Shown in pieces: positions 13,222 to 26,740 of a stretch of 64,000 nucleotides of DNA (the first letter of the stretch is position 1; every line of letters begins with the position of its first letter). The notes below the pieces were generated by a model. The model did no database searches. It saw only the letters and a program-made list of their open reading frames with translations, and had not been told where the DNA came from. Source of the stretch: Pterobdella sp. o SKG-2022 (taxonomy: Eukaryota; Annelida; Clitellata; Hirudinida; Piscicolidae). Made by a program: the position numbers and the translations under genes. Location: contig OZ038324.1 in assembly GCA_964035795.1 (NCBI GenBank), forward strand, positions 3,242,908 to 3,306,907, read 5' to 3'.

Positions 13222-13726
13222 AAGAATAAGGAGAACTGATTCATTCAAAACTAGATAAACTTGAAAATCTGAATTAACGCCAAAAACTATAAGAAACAAC
13301 TCAAGTTTATTTCTATTTGATGAGCCAAAACTTCCACAGAATAATATCAATCGATCTGGATCCTCTCTGAATCAAAGCGAATATCAATTAATACGAACAT
13401 ATATAATAAATTAATACCATCTATTTATTTATATTATAAACTAATATTAATATAACAAAACTCAAATATAGAAATAAAATAAGTAATTAAAAGCAGAAAA
13501 TTCAAATCCGTAAGACGTTAAAAGTTACAGTTGTTTTTAGTGTAAAAGTTAACCCATAATATAGATAGTGCTTGTAAAATTGTTGTTAGAAAGTTATTAA
13601 AAGAATAATAATAATTGAATAAAAAATATAATTTAAAAAAAAAATTTATACGAATTAATAATAATTTAATAAAAGTATAAATAAATAATATCGGAATACG
13701 TTAAGAGGGAGACCAAAAAAAGTGTT

Positions 13727-14290
13727 GTGCGGCCGAAAAAAACTCGAATGTCCAAATTAATAATACTGAATAAAAAACTCAAAAAAGAAACAATTGAGTA
13801 TCGAAATCAAATCAAAAAATTTATTCACGAAAAAGAAGAATATATAAATGAAAAAAAACCTTCTGCCAAAAAAAGAATGTTTGGAGAAAGAATTAAACGT
13901 AGTGAAGAAAAGCAACAATGAGTTTGAAATGAAGTTAATTAATGTTAATAAAATTATAAACAATTGTAATAATGATAATTTAATTGATGGTAATGAAGAT
14001 GGTGGAAATAACTTTAGCAATAATGATGGAAATAATAATAATACTGATATTAATAATAACTACAGTGGTAATAATATCGATAAAAATATAATTAAAAAGA
14101 AGAATATTAATAGTAATTATAATATTAATACTAATGATGATAATAACAACATTATTGATAATAATAAGAATTCTTTTCACTCTATCCATCATAAAAAGAC
14201 CCTTTATGCTCGCTTCCATCCATTTCCCATCCATTATCCTCCATCCTACAACCACAATCATCTATTTCACTTCAACTTTTTGAGTTTCAT
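13727..14290 (+). other. Lys/Asn-rich frames, possible decayed coiled-coil coding
   Basis: The first frame (13727-13921) reads MRPKKTRMSKLIILNKKLKK and continues with heptad-like charged sequence. A second, +1-shifted frame (13848-14294) continues with LEKELNVVKKSNNEFEMKL and then an Asn/Asp-rich tract read from AAT/GAT repeats. Joined with a frameshift the two resemble a charged coiled coil, perhaps from an ORF1-like element protein because the RT relic lies 500 bp upstream on the same strand. A/T-rich DNA often gives such frames by chance, so this is weak. Confidence 0.2.
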
Positions 14291-15658
14291 GTAGTTGTTT
14301 ATATCAGTAAAAGAATTGTGTTAAAAAAAAAGAACAGTGGAAAATAAAAACAGCATCTCAATACACTCTGAAAATAATAATTTTTGACATTCACAAAATT
14401 TATTTCACTTTAATATTTTCAAAATATTTTTACTTTCTGAATTTTATTTTTCAAAATAAGTTAAATAATCCATGTTTTTAAGAATATTTGATAAATAATC
14501 TTTATTTTAAACCATTCTTCAGTTCATCTTGTTGACCTTCAAACTAGTACTTTCATATTTATAAGATAGTTCTTTACTATGACAATGTAAATTTTATTCC
14601 TTTATGCACACTCTGTGAACAATTTAAATCACAAAAGACTTGTGAACTTAACCAGTCTCAACAAAATTTAATTCAACAATATTCAACAAATTTAATCAAC
14701 AATATTCAACAAATTCATTCACCAACATTTTATTGCTGTTCATAGTTTTATTAATCTTTTCCAATAACAGCAGCGTATCTTTTTAAAAATTTTTAGTATC
14801 ATTCAAAAGTTCATATAAATAATTTTAAATAAATAAATTCAAATTATTATTGTTATATAGAAAAAAAACTAAACTTGGACATCATTATCTCCCGCCATTT
14901 TGCAGTCATGGCGGCAAATGTGATGTGGTGACGTAATAAATAAATTCACAATCATGATCTACTTTTAAGCATTCCTCTTTCATCTAAATTACAAACATTG
15001 ATTATTTTTTTCCTGCGATTATTCTCGATATATAAACATAAATATTAGCCACGTGTTTTCTACGGTTGTATCAGTGTTAGATATATTATTTAAAAAAGAC
15101 TTTCATGAGAATAAAAGTGTTTTACATAAAGAAGCTGGAAATATATTGAAGTTACATTTAATATTTGATGTCAATATGAACTAATATTTCTTCTATAATA
15201 AAAACATCATTAGTATTGAAAATATGGATACGAAACCAAAAAAACTCCTTTATAAAAATAGAAAATAGGGATAATAGTTTTAAAAGAAATCATTATAATA
15301 CAATAATTATGAGAATTAATCTTTTGAATAGTTGAAAACAGATTATAAAAGCAAGAGTGAATAATGATACTGCGTTCAAGTCAGTTCTTATTTAAATTCA
15401 AAAGCTTTTTCATGTTTTCCATATCGCTGGTAAAAAAAAGAAATATTAAGAAGGAAATACTTTTTGACCACAATTGGAAGTTTCAAGAAAGGGATGATAT
15501 TATTTAGAAAATAAAAAAAAGAAAAAAACACAAAAAAATATGAAAATTTATAAATAAAAATAAAAGAAATGAAAAAAGTAATAAAAAAAAAAGAAAATTT
15601 TGAATAAGGAACGACAGGATGATAGGTTAAAAGGTTGTATTGCTTTGTTTCCTGTGTG

Positions 15659-15738
<80 letters not shown>

Positions 15739-16854
15739 TGTGGTGTGCGTGCATAACAAGCATAAGAATATTCTGAGTCCAAAGAGTTTTTAAACCAACA
15801 TAAAGTATAATCAAAGAAGTTTAAAGAGAAAAAGACAAATGTTAAGTTATTTAAATATAATCAAACAGCTATCAAGCTTTGGGTATCACTAATCGAGCTA
15901 TAATTATATCCCAATATAACAAGAATTAAAATAAATACCATCAAGTTTTATAAATAGAAATTAATTTCTCCTAATACTAAAACCACCATAATACTCTTTG
16001 AAAAAACAAAATTAGAAAAGCATCATTATTATTATACAAGAAATTCTATGCTTTCAAGATAAATTAATAATAATTCTACAAATAAGAGTGAAAAGACTTT
16101 ATCTTCTTAGCTTTATGACCTTAAAAAATGGGGTTCTCAACGAAAAGTTTCTTCAGGCTTTCTTCAACAGTCTCAGTGAGTGATTTTCAGCTGTTTCTCC
16201 TCAAGGGCACACATGCCAGGTTAAACACCTGATGAATGCATTATCTCTGTTCTCTGTTTAGAAGTTGGCATGAATCCTTGTTGCAAACAGCTCGTGAATC
16301 TGATTGTCCGCTTCCACACCTTTTTATTTGTTTTAATGTTTATGTGGGTTTCAGCCTTGAGCAAAACTAAAACATCAACTTGAAAAAGCTAAAGTTTTAT
16401 AATTAAGACTTTTAAGTTGGCATTCAGTGCTCCTTGTCTTGTAGAATGACTTCTTTGAGCCCACCCGAACATGTAACAAGAGTCACCTTTTATAGTGCCT
16501 GATATTGCAGATCTTGATTTGTATAAACTACTTTCTCAAACTATCGCACTTTGCACATGTATTTTTTTGTTCGCATTTTGTTGTTTTGAGAAGTGAAATT
16601 CAGTCCGAGTTTGAAACGAAAAATTTTCAATTTGAAGCTCAAGGTAAGCATTACACTAACGAGGCTGATGTCCAACATCACCTCACTATTTGTTACCACA
16701 CTGAGTTTATGTCATGTAGTTTGTTTTTGTCTTTGTCATTTCCAGAGTTTTGTGTGTTTGAAAGCTGACGTAGTTGGAATCTTTCTGAAATACCATGGAA
16801 TTTGAAGCAAATGAAGAATTAAAGTTTCTCGCTAGGATGATGATGCTTATGATG
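14291..16854. other. AT-rich non-coding DNA with a GT microsatellite
   Basis: No gene seen. A (GT)n array occupies 15658-15741. Around 16130-16330 the composition is more balanced and may be an old, unrecognised repeat. Confidence 0.5.
15658..15741. repeat. (GT)n microsatellite, about 40 copies
   Basis: Uninterrupted GT array followed by GGTGTGGTGTG. Confidence 0.97.
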
Positions 16855-17010
16855 ATGATAATGACGTCGGCCTCTATAGCTGTATCTCGAGTGGGCCGAC
16901 AATTAGCACCTGTTCCACAGTTTGTTTTCGCTACATTAAATTTGTAGCAAGCGCTTTGATCTATAAAGAAAAGCGCTTTATAAATACCGCATTAAATTAT
17001 ATTACATTAC
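16855..17010 (+). mobile_element. L2/CR1-type retroposon tail
   Basis: Contains GCAAGCGCTTTGATCTATAA and, 14 bases later, AAAGCGCTTTATAAATACCG, followed by CATTAAATTATATTACATTA. The paired AAGCGCTTTGA / AAGCGCT-TATAAAT strings and an ATTA-rich end are typical of the 3' tails shared by L2-like LINEs and their dependent SINEs in many animals. The 5' part is not identifiable, so LINE and SINE cannot be separated. Confidence 0.55.
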
Positions 17011-17779
17011 ATAAAGATGATTATAATGATCTCATTAAAAATCTAAAAGCTAGGTAATAAACACCTCTCTACTAGCCACATTCATGAGAAAGATGATGAA
17101 GGTTATTTATCCACTATTCTCAGTATTTAAAAAAAAATAGTAGTAGTATTATTTATCTTTCTTATCATTCATTCCTAAATATCCCAATGAAAACAATGAT
17201 TCTAGAGAAAATATTAATATTTGTTTCGAAGGATAGATAATTTATTTTTAATCCTTTTCCGTTTTGTAATATAATTTCGAAAAAAATTTGTGATTTCAAA
17301 ATCACAAACTCCGTATTTAATTCCAAAAGCACTTTGAGCCAGGGTGGTGTTACAAATGCAAGGCTCCATTGTCAGGTAACCTTCTTAGCTCACTGCTCTT
17401 TCAAATCTTCAATATATTAGAAAGCATCAAATTTTTATTTTTGCTATCATTTTCATTGATTGTTATATTTTATTATTGTTTTTATTGTTGTTATTTTTAT
17501 TATTACTTTTATTATTATTAATTCATCTAAATAAGGGATTGTTACAGGAGTGTTCGATATAATGCAGGCATCTCAATCTGCCTCTTTATAAATGATTCGG
17601 CAGTATCAGAGTATGCATTCTATCCTGCATAAGTGAATTTCAACCATTAAATCCTGCGTTATGTAACTGTATGTGAAAGATTAAATCCGTACAATGGAAA
17701 CAACTTTCGATCTTGAATATCGGAAGTTGGTGGTGTGGTGTGTGTAGTTATGTTGGTTTTTGGTTATACTGGCTAATAG

Positions 17780-17788
17780 TATAAATAT
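17780..17788 (+). promoter_or_regulatory. Possible TATA element upstream of the signal-peptide exon
   Basis: TATAAATAT lies 31 bases before an upstream ATG (17811) and 67 bases before the preferred start (17847). Alternatively the TTTTTTAAG ending at 17796 is a 3' splice site of a 5'-UTR intron. In A/T-rich DNA such matches are common. Confidence 0.2.
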
Positions 17789-17846
17789 TTTTTAAGTGGC
17801 ACCCAAAACTATGATGACCAATCTAAACAACGTTAGAAAGGCCGCC

Positions 17847-17916
17847 ATGAAATTCATTGCAAGTGTTGGGTTTATTCTGCTTCAAATCGCCATTGGTCTC
17901 TCGTCATTCTTGCAAG
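17847..17916 (+). CDS. Signal-peptide exon, probable first coding exon of the Turtle/IGSF9-like gene
   Basis: The frame reads MKFIASVGFILLQIAIGL and then SSFLQ: a lysine, a hydrophobic core and a small/polar region, as in a secretory signal peptide. The start at 17847 sits in GCCGCCATGA, a near-ideal translation start context. An in-frame ATG also occurs at 17811, giving 12 extra, mostly polar residues. The exon ends CAA-G before GTAGGA, a phase-1 donor, which is the standard junction between a leader exon and the first Ig exon of cell-surface Ig proteins. It is on the same strand as the Ig/FN3 exons from 27.4 kb and is the only leader candidate I found upstream of them. Linkage to that gene is inferred, not shown. 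No Ig1 exon has been firmly placed between. Confidence 0.6.
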
Positions 17917-18683
17917 GTAGGACGACTTAAATAAAAAAAAGGTTGAAACTGTCTGTACTGAAAACTCATCCAAGAAGAAATTAGCTCATTGGTCATTATT
18001 GGGACACCTTCGAAGAATTGTTGGACCATCTGGATGTTGAAGCATCTACACACTTTGGTTTAGAATCTTTCTGGTGTTTATAAGGGATGCACATTTAAAA
18101 TGCTACCATGAACTTTTGTATAGGGCTGTTGCGAAAACAGGCATGTTGAACGATGTCCAAAAAATGCAAAAAAGAAATGCATAAGAGAAACACACCCAAG
18201 ATGAGGCCACAAGGACTTGGTGATCTTGTAACTTTCACATTCCTGCTGCATTCATTATACGTGCCTTAACAAATTAAATGGCATGTAATTGTGCTGTCAA
18301 AACCATACTTCTGAGACATAATGTCTGACTTTTTTTTCAAGGCATACGGGGGTAGTGAAGTTGTAAGAATTATCAATGTTAAATGGTTTTTCGAGGTTTT
18401 ATAATTAGGTTTGACTCATCAAAAATTTTGGTTTCCTTTTGAACAAGTAGTGTATTTAAGAACCACTCATGTTGACCTATAGAAGCAAGAGGCATTAAAG
18501 AAAAGAAGTGTACGATGCCTCTAAAGATTAATGTTTTTATTCCTCTTGATTAATATTAAGGATAGTATCGCTATTTGAAAGTTTTTTATTATTTTATAAT
18601 AATAATTGTTACTATTAGAATTATTTTTATGGTTGTTTAGATTTCTTTAATGTATAGAATGTGATATGAATCAAAAGGAAATA

Positions 18684-18826
18684 TGATGGTGGTGGTGATG
18701 ATAACGACGGTGATGATGAGAATGGTGATGATGATGATGACGTTGATGATGAAGATGACGTTGATGATGAAGATGACGTTGATGATGATGATGACGTTGA
18801 TGATGATGATGACGTTGATGATGATA
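18684..18826. repeat. GATGAT...GACGTT 15-bp repeat
   Basis: About five copies of a GATGATGA(A/T)GATGACGTT-type unit in a GATG-rich block. Open frames on both strands here are repeat artefacts. Confidence 0.9.
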
Positions 18827-21047
18827 AAAATTTATGTTGTTTGTGGACGAAATAAATTATATTAAAGCAATAAAGAGGAGGAATAAAAATGCACTTAGAT
18901 AACAAAAGATTCAATGCTGAGACGTCTATATTTATTATTTCTTTTTTTTTATTCTTCGATTATTTATTTTTTAGTTAGTTTCTTTTTGTTGTTTTTTTTA
19001 TTTTGCGGCAATGTTTTGATATTACGGCTTATGCTTTCTGGGCATTGAGTCTTATGTTCTTAATATGATGCTTATTGTTGTTGTTTGAGATATTTCCATT
19101 CAGTGTTTTTGTTAATTATTTCAAAATTACACCTTTTCCCTTCTATTTCAAAGTTTTTTTTATTAATTTTTAGTTTTTATTTTATTTATTATTTTTTTAA
19201 TTTTTAAACATTTTTATTTTATATCAATTTCTTTTAGTCATTCTTGTTCCATTTATATACTTATCTTTTGTTCTTTATAATCTTTCATTGTTTTATCTTT
19301 TCCCTTTTATATTACATTTTTATTTGGATGCAGTAGCAGTTTTTGCATTGATTTTCTACATATTAAACGTTGTTTGCTGAAAAGTGAACTTTCGTTGAAA
19401 AATATTTAGAGCACATTCTGAATGGAGTTCACTTTTAATGCCATGGATCAAACTAATGGCTAAACTTTTAAAATTTTTCAAATGCCTCAGCAGGTTGATT
19501 GCGGCCTCAAAGATATTCTTATTTTCTTTTCTCTCAACATACAGCAGTATTTCGATTGTTATTTTATTTTTCACTTTCAATTTGTCACATTAATTTTTGT
19601 TATCACGTGTTGTTTTCCTACATTGATATTAGTTTTTCTTTAATTATTAATCTATTTTTTTTAATTCTTTTTTCAAATAAATTTCAAATAATATTCCAAT
19701 GCTATTTCCTGAGTTTTTAAACATGGTCTTATTTGAAACTTACTAAAGCCAAATTCTTCAAGTTTTGATTTGCTTTATTCGAACATGAGCGACAAGAAAA
19801 ATATTCACATTGAAGTTTCATTTTCATTTTAAAACAAAAATTTTTTTTTATATTTACAACTGCAATTTAATTGAAAATATTGCTGGGGTCTTATTGGAAA
19901 CTTAAAACTGGAACTCCATAACATAATTGAAATGTATGTATATAATCAAAAAGTTGATTTAGCACTTAATTTTTCATTAAAATATTTTTTTTGTTTCTGT
20001 AAAACACTAGCTGTTATTTATGAAAAGGTTTGATTTAAATATCTATCATATGATGGGAAGTTTCACAAAAATAAAATTTCTACATAAAAAACTTGATATT
20101 TATACTTGTTTGGAATACTTCTACTATAAATATGAATCATTGAAATGTCAAATGAAAATTTAATTCAAAATCGATAAGAAATCTAATCAATACCGGTGAG
20201 CGACAATAAAACAGATAGCACAGAATCGATAGCAGCTGTTATTAATAGTTCAATGGAGTTGTAAATCTGGGCGTGCAAAGAAACATAAAACATAGATACA
20301 TAATTTAAGGGAAATATTAAACATTGGGCGCTATAAAATACAAAATAAAGAAATTGCTGGCGTTACTAATGGCTCTGTTCGCCATTTTCTGTTAATATGA
20401 TTAAATTACACAATCTCAATCCTTGTTTTAAAATGTTTATTCACTTTTTTGTCTTTAAGAGATATCGTATATCCTCAGTAATATCGAATTTTTAAAAATA
20501 TACTTCTTGATTTATGAAAAATTTACTAATGATTTATGATAAAGGTTATAAAAAATTTTAGTTTTTAAAAAATAAATGTTTCAAAAATTCTTGATAAAAA
20601 ATGGAAAATAAAAAGTTACTCAATTAATATAAAAAAGATACATATGATATCTTTAAAACAAATTTTAGTCAACTAAAATTTTTGATAAGTCCAACCTTAT
20701 CATGGTTCATTAGCGGAAAAAATCTAAAAGTTTTTTGATTATATAGAATTAACTTCCATGTTTTTATAATTTCTATTTTTCACTTCATTTAGTTAGTTTA
20801 ATTTTTCCACAAAGCTTCCAGTTTAAAGCATTTTAATTAGTTTATCCTTTATTTTCTTCGTTATTTAAATCAGTTTTCGAGTAATTACCACATTTAAATC
20901 TATTTTCTACATTCTCTTATGAGTTTTCATCAACAACTTTTCTATTAAAAATTCATCATTTACTCTGAAGTAAAAAAAAAGCACCAAGAAAAATTTGAAA
21001 ATTGCGACTAACACTCACGTTTAATTTTTGTTTTTCGTGTATTCCAG

Positions 21048-21094
21048 TGCCATATATTATAGAGAACTCAAACATCTCTGCGTTCAAATGGATT
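21048..21094 (+). CDS. Weak candidate exon for the Ig1 C strand
   Basis: A good 3' splice site (pyrimidine-rich ending TATTCCAG) precedes a 47-nt piece reading PYIIENSNISAFKWI in phase 1, followed by GTGTGA as a phase-0 donor. The tryptophan after a short hydrophobic strand would fit the C strand of a V-type Ig domain, as in Turtle Ig1. No cysteine-bearing exon was found on either side, so this could be chance. Confidence 0.25.
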
Positions 21095-23881
21095 GTGTGA
21101 AGGGTATATGATGTTGGTATCCTCAAAAAAGCTTCTACTTGATGGATTTCCAAGCACAAATATTAATCAATATTGAAGAAACTTCAGAAAAATCAATGAT
21201 TTGATGATAGTGATGACAATTATTATTTCTATAATTATTATTTATTATTATTGTTAATAGTTTGCTCATTATTATTTTTGTTATTATTATTTATTCGATT
21301 TGCTGAATTTGAGCTCATACATCGGTATCTTAAGATGAGTGTAATACTTGGCTTAAATAGAAAGTGCTCTTAGCGTGCTAGTCAAAACAACCTTCTGCCC
21401 TTCTCGGAGAAGAGGGGTTTCGGGTAGAACACTTGAGCTCTTCTGTGCCTTTTTTGATAAAATCGAGTGCTTCAAAACCACTGAGATGATTTTAACTTTG
21501 TGCTTCTACATTTTGTCAATTAGAATTCCAAGATTTTCGTATTTTAACATTTTACCAAAAATTTAGCAACTACATTTTTTACCGATGGTACCCACATGTC
21601 GATAAGATAACACATCGTAGAAGTTTGCTATGGTCTGGTCAGAATATCATTGAAAATTGTGGCTAGCCTGGAGTGTGTGGAATTGAAAATACCTAACCAC
21701 AAATTTGAAACTTGATCTTTCCTAAAAGATCTTTTTAGAAAGTTTTTTTTCAGTGTTGTTGAAACATCGTCTGCAGTACTTTTGCCCCAACGTTGTACTG
21801 ATATATTTTTTTTTGCTTCTCCAAATTTTTTCTTTTTGTCCTAGGTACTGTTCCAAAAGTCTTCTACCTGATTTTCCAAGTCTTCAATTATTTTGGTTTT
21901 CTATTTGGAGGTTTTTTGGTGGCTTTGTGTTCTTCCTGTTGCTAGTTTTAAAACCAAACTTTTGCTGCAGTATTTTAAAGGTTGTGTAGATAAGCTCGTT
22001 TAATTCATTCAAGTCAGATTTAAAGTTTGATAAATTTGTTCTAACGCTTCTTTCCCGAGAGTAAACAAATTTTTGAATTTATGATCTTGGCTTATTTCCA
22101 TCAATAGTCCTCTATCAGAAATAGTGGTATTTTTCTCTAGCTAATTCTTAATAATTCCTTCATTCAATAAAAGAATCAAATTGCCAATAATTTTAGTTTC
22201 TAGAAAGTTTTTTAAAATTGCTTGTATAATTTTTTCTTAAAATTACTGCGCTTAAAAAAGCTCTTCACTATTTAAACATTCAGCACCGTTCAATTTTATT
22301 TGATTAGCATACACGTTACTGCAAATATTAGTATTGATGATTACGTTTTCTACATTACCACGTGTATCGCCATTATAACACACATTACTAACCAAATAAT
22401 CTTTACTTATAACACTTTCTGTAACCCTAATTATATTTCACCAAAGCTGGGTTTGCTTATCCTTTTCATCTCATGCCTTTCAACCATTTCTTCTATCACA
22501 ATTTTATTTTTTCTTCTTCACCCTTCAGAGACATTTAAACTAATTTTTTATTTTTCTATAACATCCACTTTCGGATTTTTTTCAGTTATATATTTTATAA
22601 CCTGCTCTTTGATTTGCCACTATATTTGCATTCATTTTGTCGATTTTGTCATTTTTGTATTTCGAGTGCACTATTTCGTGTAAAAATCATTAGTATTATT
22701 TTTCTCGAGTTTCTATGAGACAGGGAAGTAACAATAAAAAACTTCTTCATACTCTTCTTTTGTTCATTTGTCCTTTTTGCTTTTTTGTTTTAGTGTTGAA
22801 ACCAAAAGACCAGAGTTAGGAATGAGCCTTTTTTTGTGATTTTAAGAAAAATTAGAATAGCGGGAATCGATTGAGCTTTGTCAAGCTCAGTCTATACACA
22901 CTTTTTAATATTTCTATACTTTTAGTACCTTCAACTTCATTGATACTGAAGTTTTCTTTCAAATTGATTTTATTATAAATTATTGTGTTTTCGTAAACAT
23001 TTAAAACCCTTATTCAAAAGTTTCTGAGTTCAAATCTCCGTTATGAATGCTTTCTTCCATGGCTACTTGATTCCTTCCGTAGTACACCTTTCATTTAGCA
23101 ACTCGTCTGGAATAAAATATTTCTTTATTATTTTTTAGTATTTATTGAACTTTTTAAAAATAGTTTTATATTTTTCAATCAATTCAAACTATCCTTTTTA
23201 ATTCTATTTTATGTTGATTCTCTATTCTATGTTCGTATTAACTTGGCTGTCCAAAAATCGGTTACCTTGGATTTCTTCCAAAAACAAATTTGTACCGAAG
23301 AACTTGTCTTTGATTGCTTTTGAACTTTTAAGAATTTGTTATTGCGTATATTTTTAAATATTTCAAGTGTTCAGATTGCTTTAAGTGAAATTTCAAATTG
23401 CTCAAGGATTTTTTTAAAGCCACAGATTTTGAATAAGGTTTTTTTTGAGTTTTTGTGCAATAAAAAAAGCGGTTATTTTAAAGTTTTCATACTTGCTTTC
23501 ACAGAAATTTTTTTGAACTTTGCTTAATATTTTAGCATTTTGGCATTCAATGTTTATTTATAAAAGCTTCCATTATGTGGTGTTTCACCTTATTTGCTAT
23601 TAATCAAGAATATTTTTATTTGTTCTGGGTGGTAGGTGTGTCCATGTTGCCTTGTTTATGCTTGTATCTTTAATATTTGTAGATATTGTTTATGTGGCGA
23701 AAGGCTCTTGTTTATGTGGCGAGAGTTTGTTGTTTATGTGATGAATGTGTGTTTTTTGGATTGACGCATCAATGTATATGTGGTGGACATGTTATTTATG
23801 TAGCGAGAAACAAAATCCGGAGTGTATTTGTGCTCTCATAAGTCAAGTTGTTTCTGATAATAAATGACAACAGATCGTATC

Positions 23882-24150
23882 GATCATCTTTTCATCCATC
23901 CATCATTACAAATATTCATCCATCCATTCCTTCATCCATCCATTTATTAGTCATTACATCTATCCATTCTTACATATATTTATTCTTTCATTCATATCAA
24001 TATAAATTTGTCCATATATCCATTCTTGCATCATCCTTCTATCCATCTATCCCTCTATTCATTCATCCATCTATTTATTTCTCCATCTATCCAATCAAAT
24101 TTCTTTATTGTTGTAATCATCCATTTATACCATTCTGGATTCATGCATTC
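23882..24150. repeat. Imperfect CATC tetranucleotide block
   Basis: Degenerate CATC/CATT repeats, same kind as at 8.65-9.33 kb. Confidence 0.85.
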
Positions 24151-24196
24151 ATTTGCAAATATTCATAATCCAATCCATTTTACAAAGTCAAGATAG

Positions 24197-24340
24197 TGAT
24201 GAGAATGATGATGATGATGAGTATGATGAGGGTGATGATGGGGATGATGGTGATGTTGATGATGATAATGATGATGATGGGGATGGGGATGCTGATAATG
24301 ATGATGATGGGGATGGGGATGCTGATAATGATGCCTTTCA
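24197..24340. repeat. GATG-rich repeat with a 30-bp duplicated unit
   Basis: Trinucleotide-like GAT repeats. A 30-bp unit with two GGGGATG motifs and GCTGATAATG occurs twice in tandem at 24265-24330. Confidence 0.85.
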
Positions 24341-24624
24341 TATTTAATTTCTGGCATTATTTCGTTGTTAAGTAGATTTGATTTTGATTAAAATAATTAA
24401 TATTTTGATTTTTTCAGTTAATTTAGAATGTCATTTATATTGGATCTTATTCCAAAGAGACGGGTCATATCGTATAAGTTTATGGAGTTTTTTTTTTACA
24501 AATATTGAAACATATCTTCACTTCAATCTTTATTAGGACATATTTTCGTTTTTTATTCTAGTTTTTCCATTACTTTTTTCCACATCATCCCTTAAAATAA
24601 TTCTTCACCACTAGCGTAATAATT

Positions 24625-24890
24625 GAAATAATAATAATAATAATCATACTAATAGTTATATTTATAAAAATTAAAAAAATCATAATAGTCATGAAAATTA
24701 TGATAACCATAATAATAATAATAATAATGAATAATAATAATGAATAATAATAATAGTAGTAATCATCATCCTCACCACCATCACCATCATCATGATCATA
24801 TTAATCATAATAATAAGGATAATAATCATAATAACTGTCATAATAATCATAACAATTACAATAATCTTAATAATAATAATCATAAAATTT
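24625..24890. repeat. Imperfect (AAT)n tract
   Basis: Interrupted AAT/AATCAT repeats with a short CATCAC section near 24770. Confidence 0.85.
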
Positions 24891-25074
24891 TTGTTTTTCA
24901 TTTTTTTTTAATATTACTTTTTTGCTCATATTTGTTTCTAGAAATTTTTTCATTTTTACTCATTTGTTTTTTCGATAAAATGCCCAGTGCAAATGGATAA
25001 TCCCTGAAGAAGATTTGAAACTTTATTTCTTGATTGTGAAGATTCAAAAAATTACTTGCAACTATTAGCAACAG

Positions 25075-25190
25075 CATTTCAACAAAAAAACGCAACAACA
25101 CACCACAACAACAAAAAAACAAAAACAGAACGCTACAACAAGCTACAACAACCACAACAAAAAAACATTAACAGAACGCAACAAAAAATA
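25075..25190. repeat. Imperfect (CAA)n tract
   Basis: CAACA-type repeats with AAAAAC interruptions, A/C-only on the plus strand. Confidence 0.75.
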
Positions 25191-25791
25191 AAACTCTTCT
25201 ATACACAGTCACTTTCAGCTTTATGCGGGCATTTATGTTTAAAAAATTATATGAAAAAGTTCAATTCAAAGAATTTGACTCACAAAATCAATTTAATAAC
25301 TAGTTTGAATAGCAATTCTAGTTTCATACAAACAATTTGAATCACAAAAACTTTGAAATTAGATTTAAGAAAGTTTTTTTGACGTTTAAAACAACACATC
25401 ACAACTCGGAAAGGACTTTAAATACAAAATACAATTTCAAAACCTACGCTCAAATTCGATTCATCTTTTTTTTTCCAATAGACACCTTGAATTTCATTGA
25501 AGGTTTGGAAACACAGCTTCAGATGACAAACACCAACGTTATGCGTCTCAAGTCAACACTCTCCACAAAATCTCAGACATCCTTTCACCTTATTATTTTG
25601 TCTAATCATCAAAAATAGTTGCAGAACCTTTTATTCCACAACAGAACAATGCAACATCAACGACAAATTATACTAATAGTTGCAAACTTTTTCCAGCATT
25701 GAGGCCGTTACGTATACACCTGAAATAAAATTCACATTTAAAATGCAAATATGGCAAACTTATAATAAGCGTTTGTATCAGAGAGCATTTC

Positions 25792-25866
25792 GACCGTATA
25801 GCTTAGTCGGTAGAGCTTCTGGCTGATTATGGTAAGATGCCGTGTTCGATTCCGTGTCAGATCGAC
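25792..25866 (+). other. tRNA-like sequence (pseudo-tRNA or SINE head)
   Basis: Good Pol III promoter boxes: A box TAGCTTAGTCGG (25799-25810) and B box GTTCGATTCC (25844-25853), separated by the usual distance for a tRNA. The T-arm stem (CCGTG/CCGTG around TTCGATT) cannot pair and the acceptor stem is poor, so a functional tRNA is unlikely. It has no clear body shared with the four SINE copies and may belong to another family. Confidence 0.4.
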
Positions 25867-26214
25867 ATTGAACTACTGTTATACAATGTGTTTAAAACAA
25901 ATAAACTTATAGTTAGTGGTTTGAGTTTTGAAATTTAAAAATTAGGAAGTTTTTTTTTGAATCACCTCTTAACGAAAATTTTTCTCCAAACAAGCTGAAT
26001 TCGCTTGGCCATTTGACGAGTCTGCTCAAGTCCAAAACGTTAGTGAACTCAGTGCTTTTCGATTAAATTAGTGGGTCTTCCAACCATTGCATTAGCACCA
26101 ATTTGTTTATCTAGCGGCGTGTTTTGTACTGCGGTGAAATGGGTGTGAGCTTAGTAATCGTGAACATAATCAACAATGAACATTGATGACTAAAGCATTT
26201 GAATGTATCTTTAC

Positions 26215-26740
26215 AGGCATTCAACCAAACACTACACAGCTCTATCACACCACATAATACCCCACCATAATATCTTCTACCACACCGCAACACACCACCA
26301 ACATCCTACATAAGCCACACTAAATGCTCTACCACACCACTTCACACCAAATCAAATGTCATCACATCACACTACACCCGATTCCACCACACTGCATCTC
26401 ATTAAACCACACTATACTAAACCGCATTATAAATAATACACCTCATCACACCACACCACACCACACCCCGTCACATCACACCACACCCCATCATTTCAAA
26501 CCAAACTCCATCATACCACCCCATCACATCACACCCTACCACACCCCATCCCACCACTCCACACCACATCAAACGTCATCATACCACAATACACCACATC
26601 CCACCACACCACATCACATCACCAAACCACACCACACCAAACCCCCTCATACCACCAACCCATCACACCACCACACTCACCATATCCCATTCATTACCAT
26701 TAAAATTAATCTCCAATGCAATATTATTCATTATATTCAT
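26215..26740. repeat. Degenerate CCACA/CCACAT pentanucleotide block
   Basis: G-depleted plus-strand sequence (complement of the TGTGG tracts) of over 500 bp, about 650 bp before the Ig2 exon. The proline/histidine/threonine-rich frame over it is an artefact. Confidence 0.9.

Noticed and set aside
22300..22683. 127-codon hydrophobic frame resembling a membrane protein
   Set aside because: T-rich DNA gives Phe/Ile/Leu-rich frames by chance; there are no family motifs, and it lies in a presumed intron.
25485..25620. Possible exon with pyrimidine-rich acceptor CCAATAG, reading TLNFIEGLETQLQMTNTNVM
   Set aside because: Phase 1 in is right, but there is no cysteine or tryptophan, no convincing donor, and no match to Ig1 strands.
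25792..25866. Functional tRNA gene
   Set aside because: A and B boxes are good, but the T-stem and acceptor stem cannot pair properly; kept only as tRNA-like.
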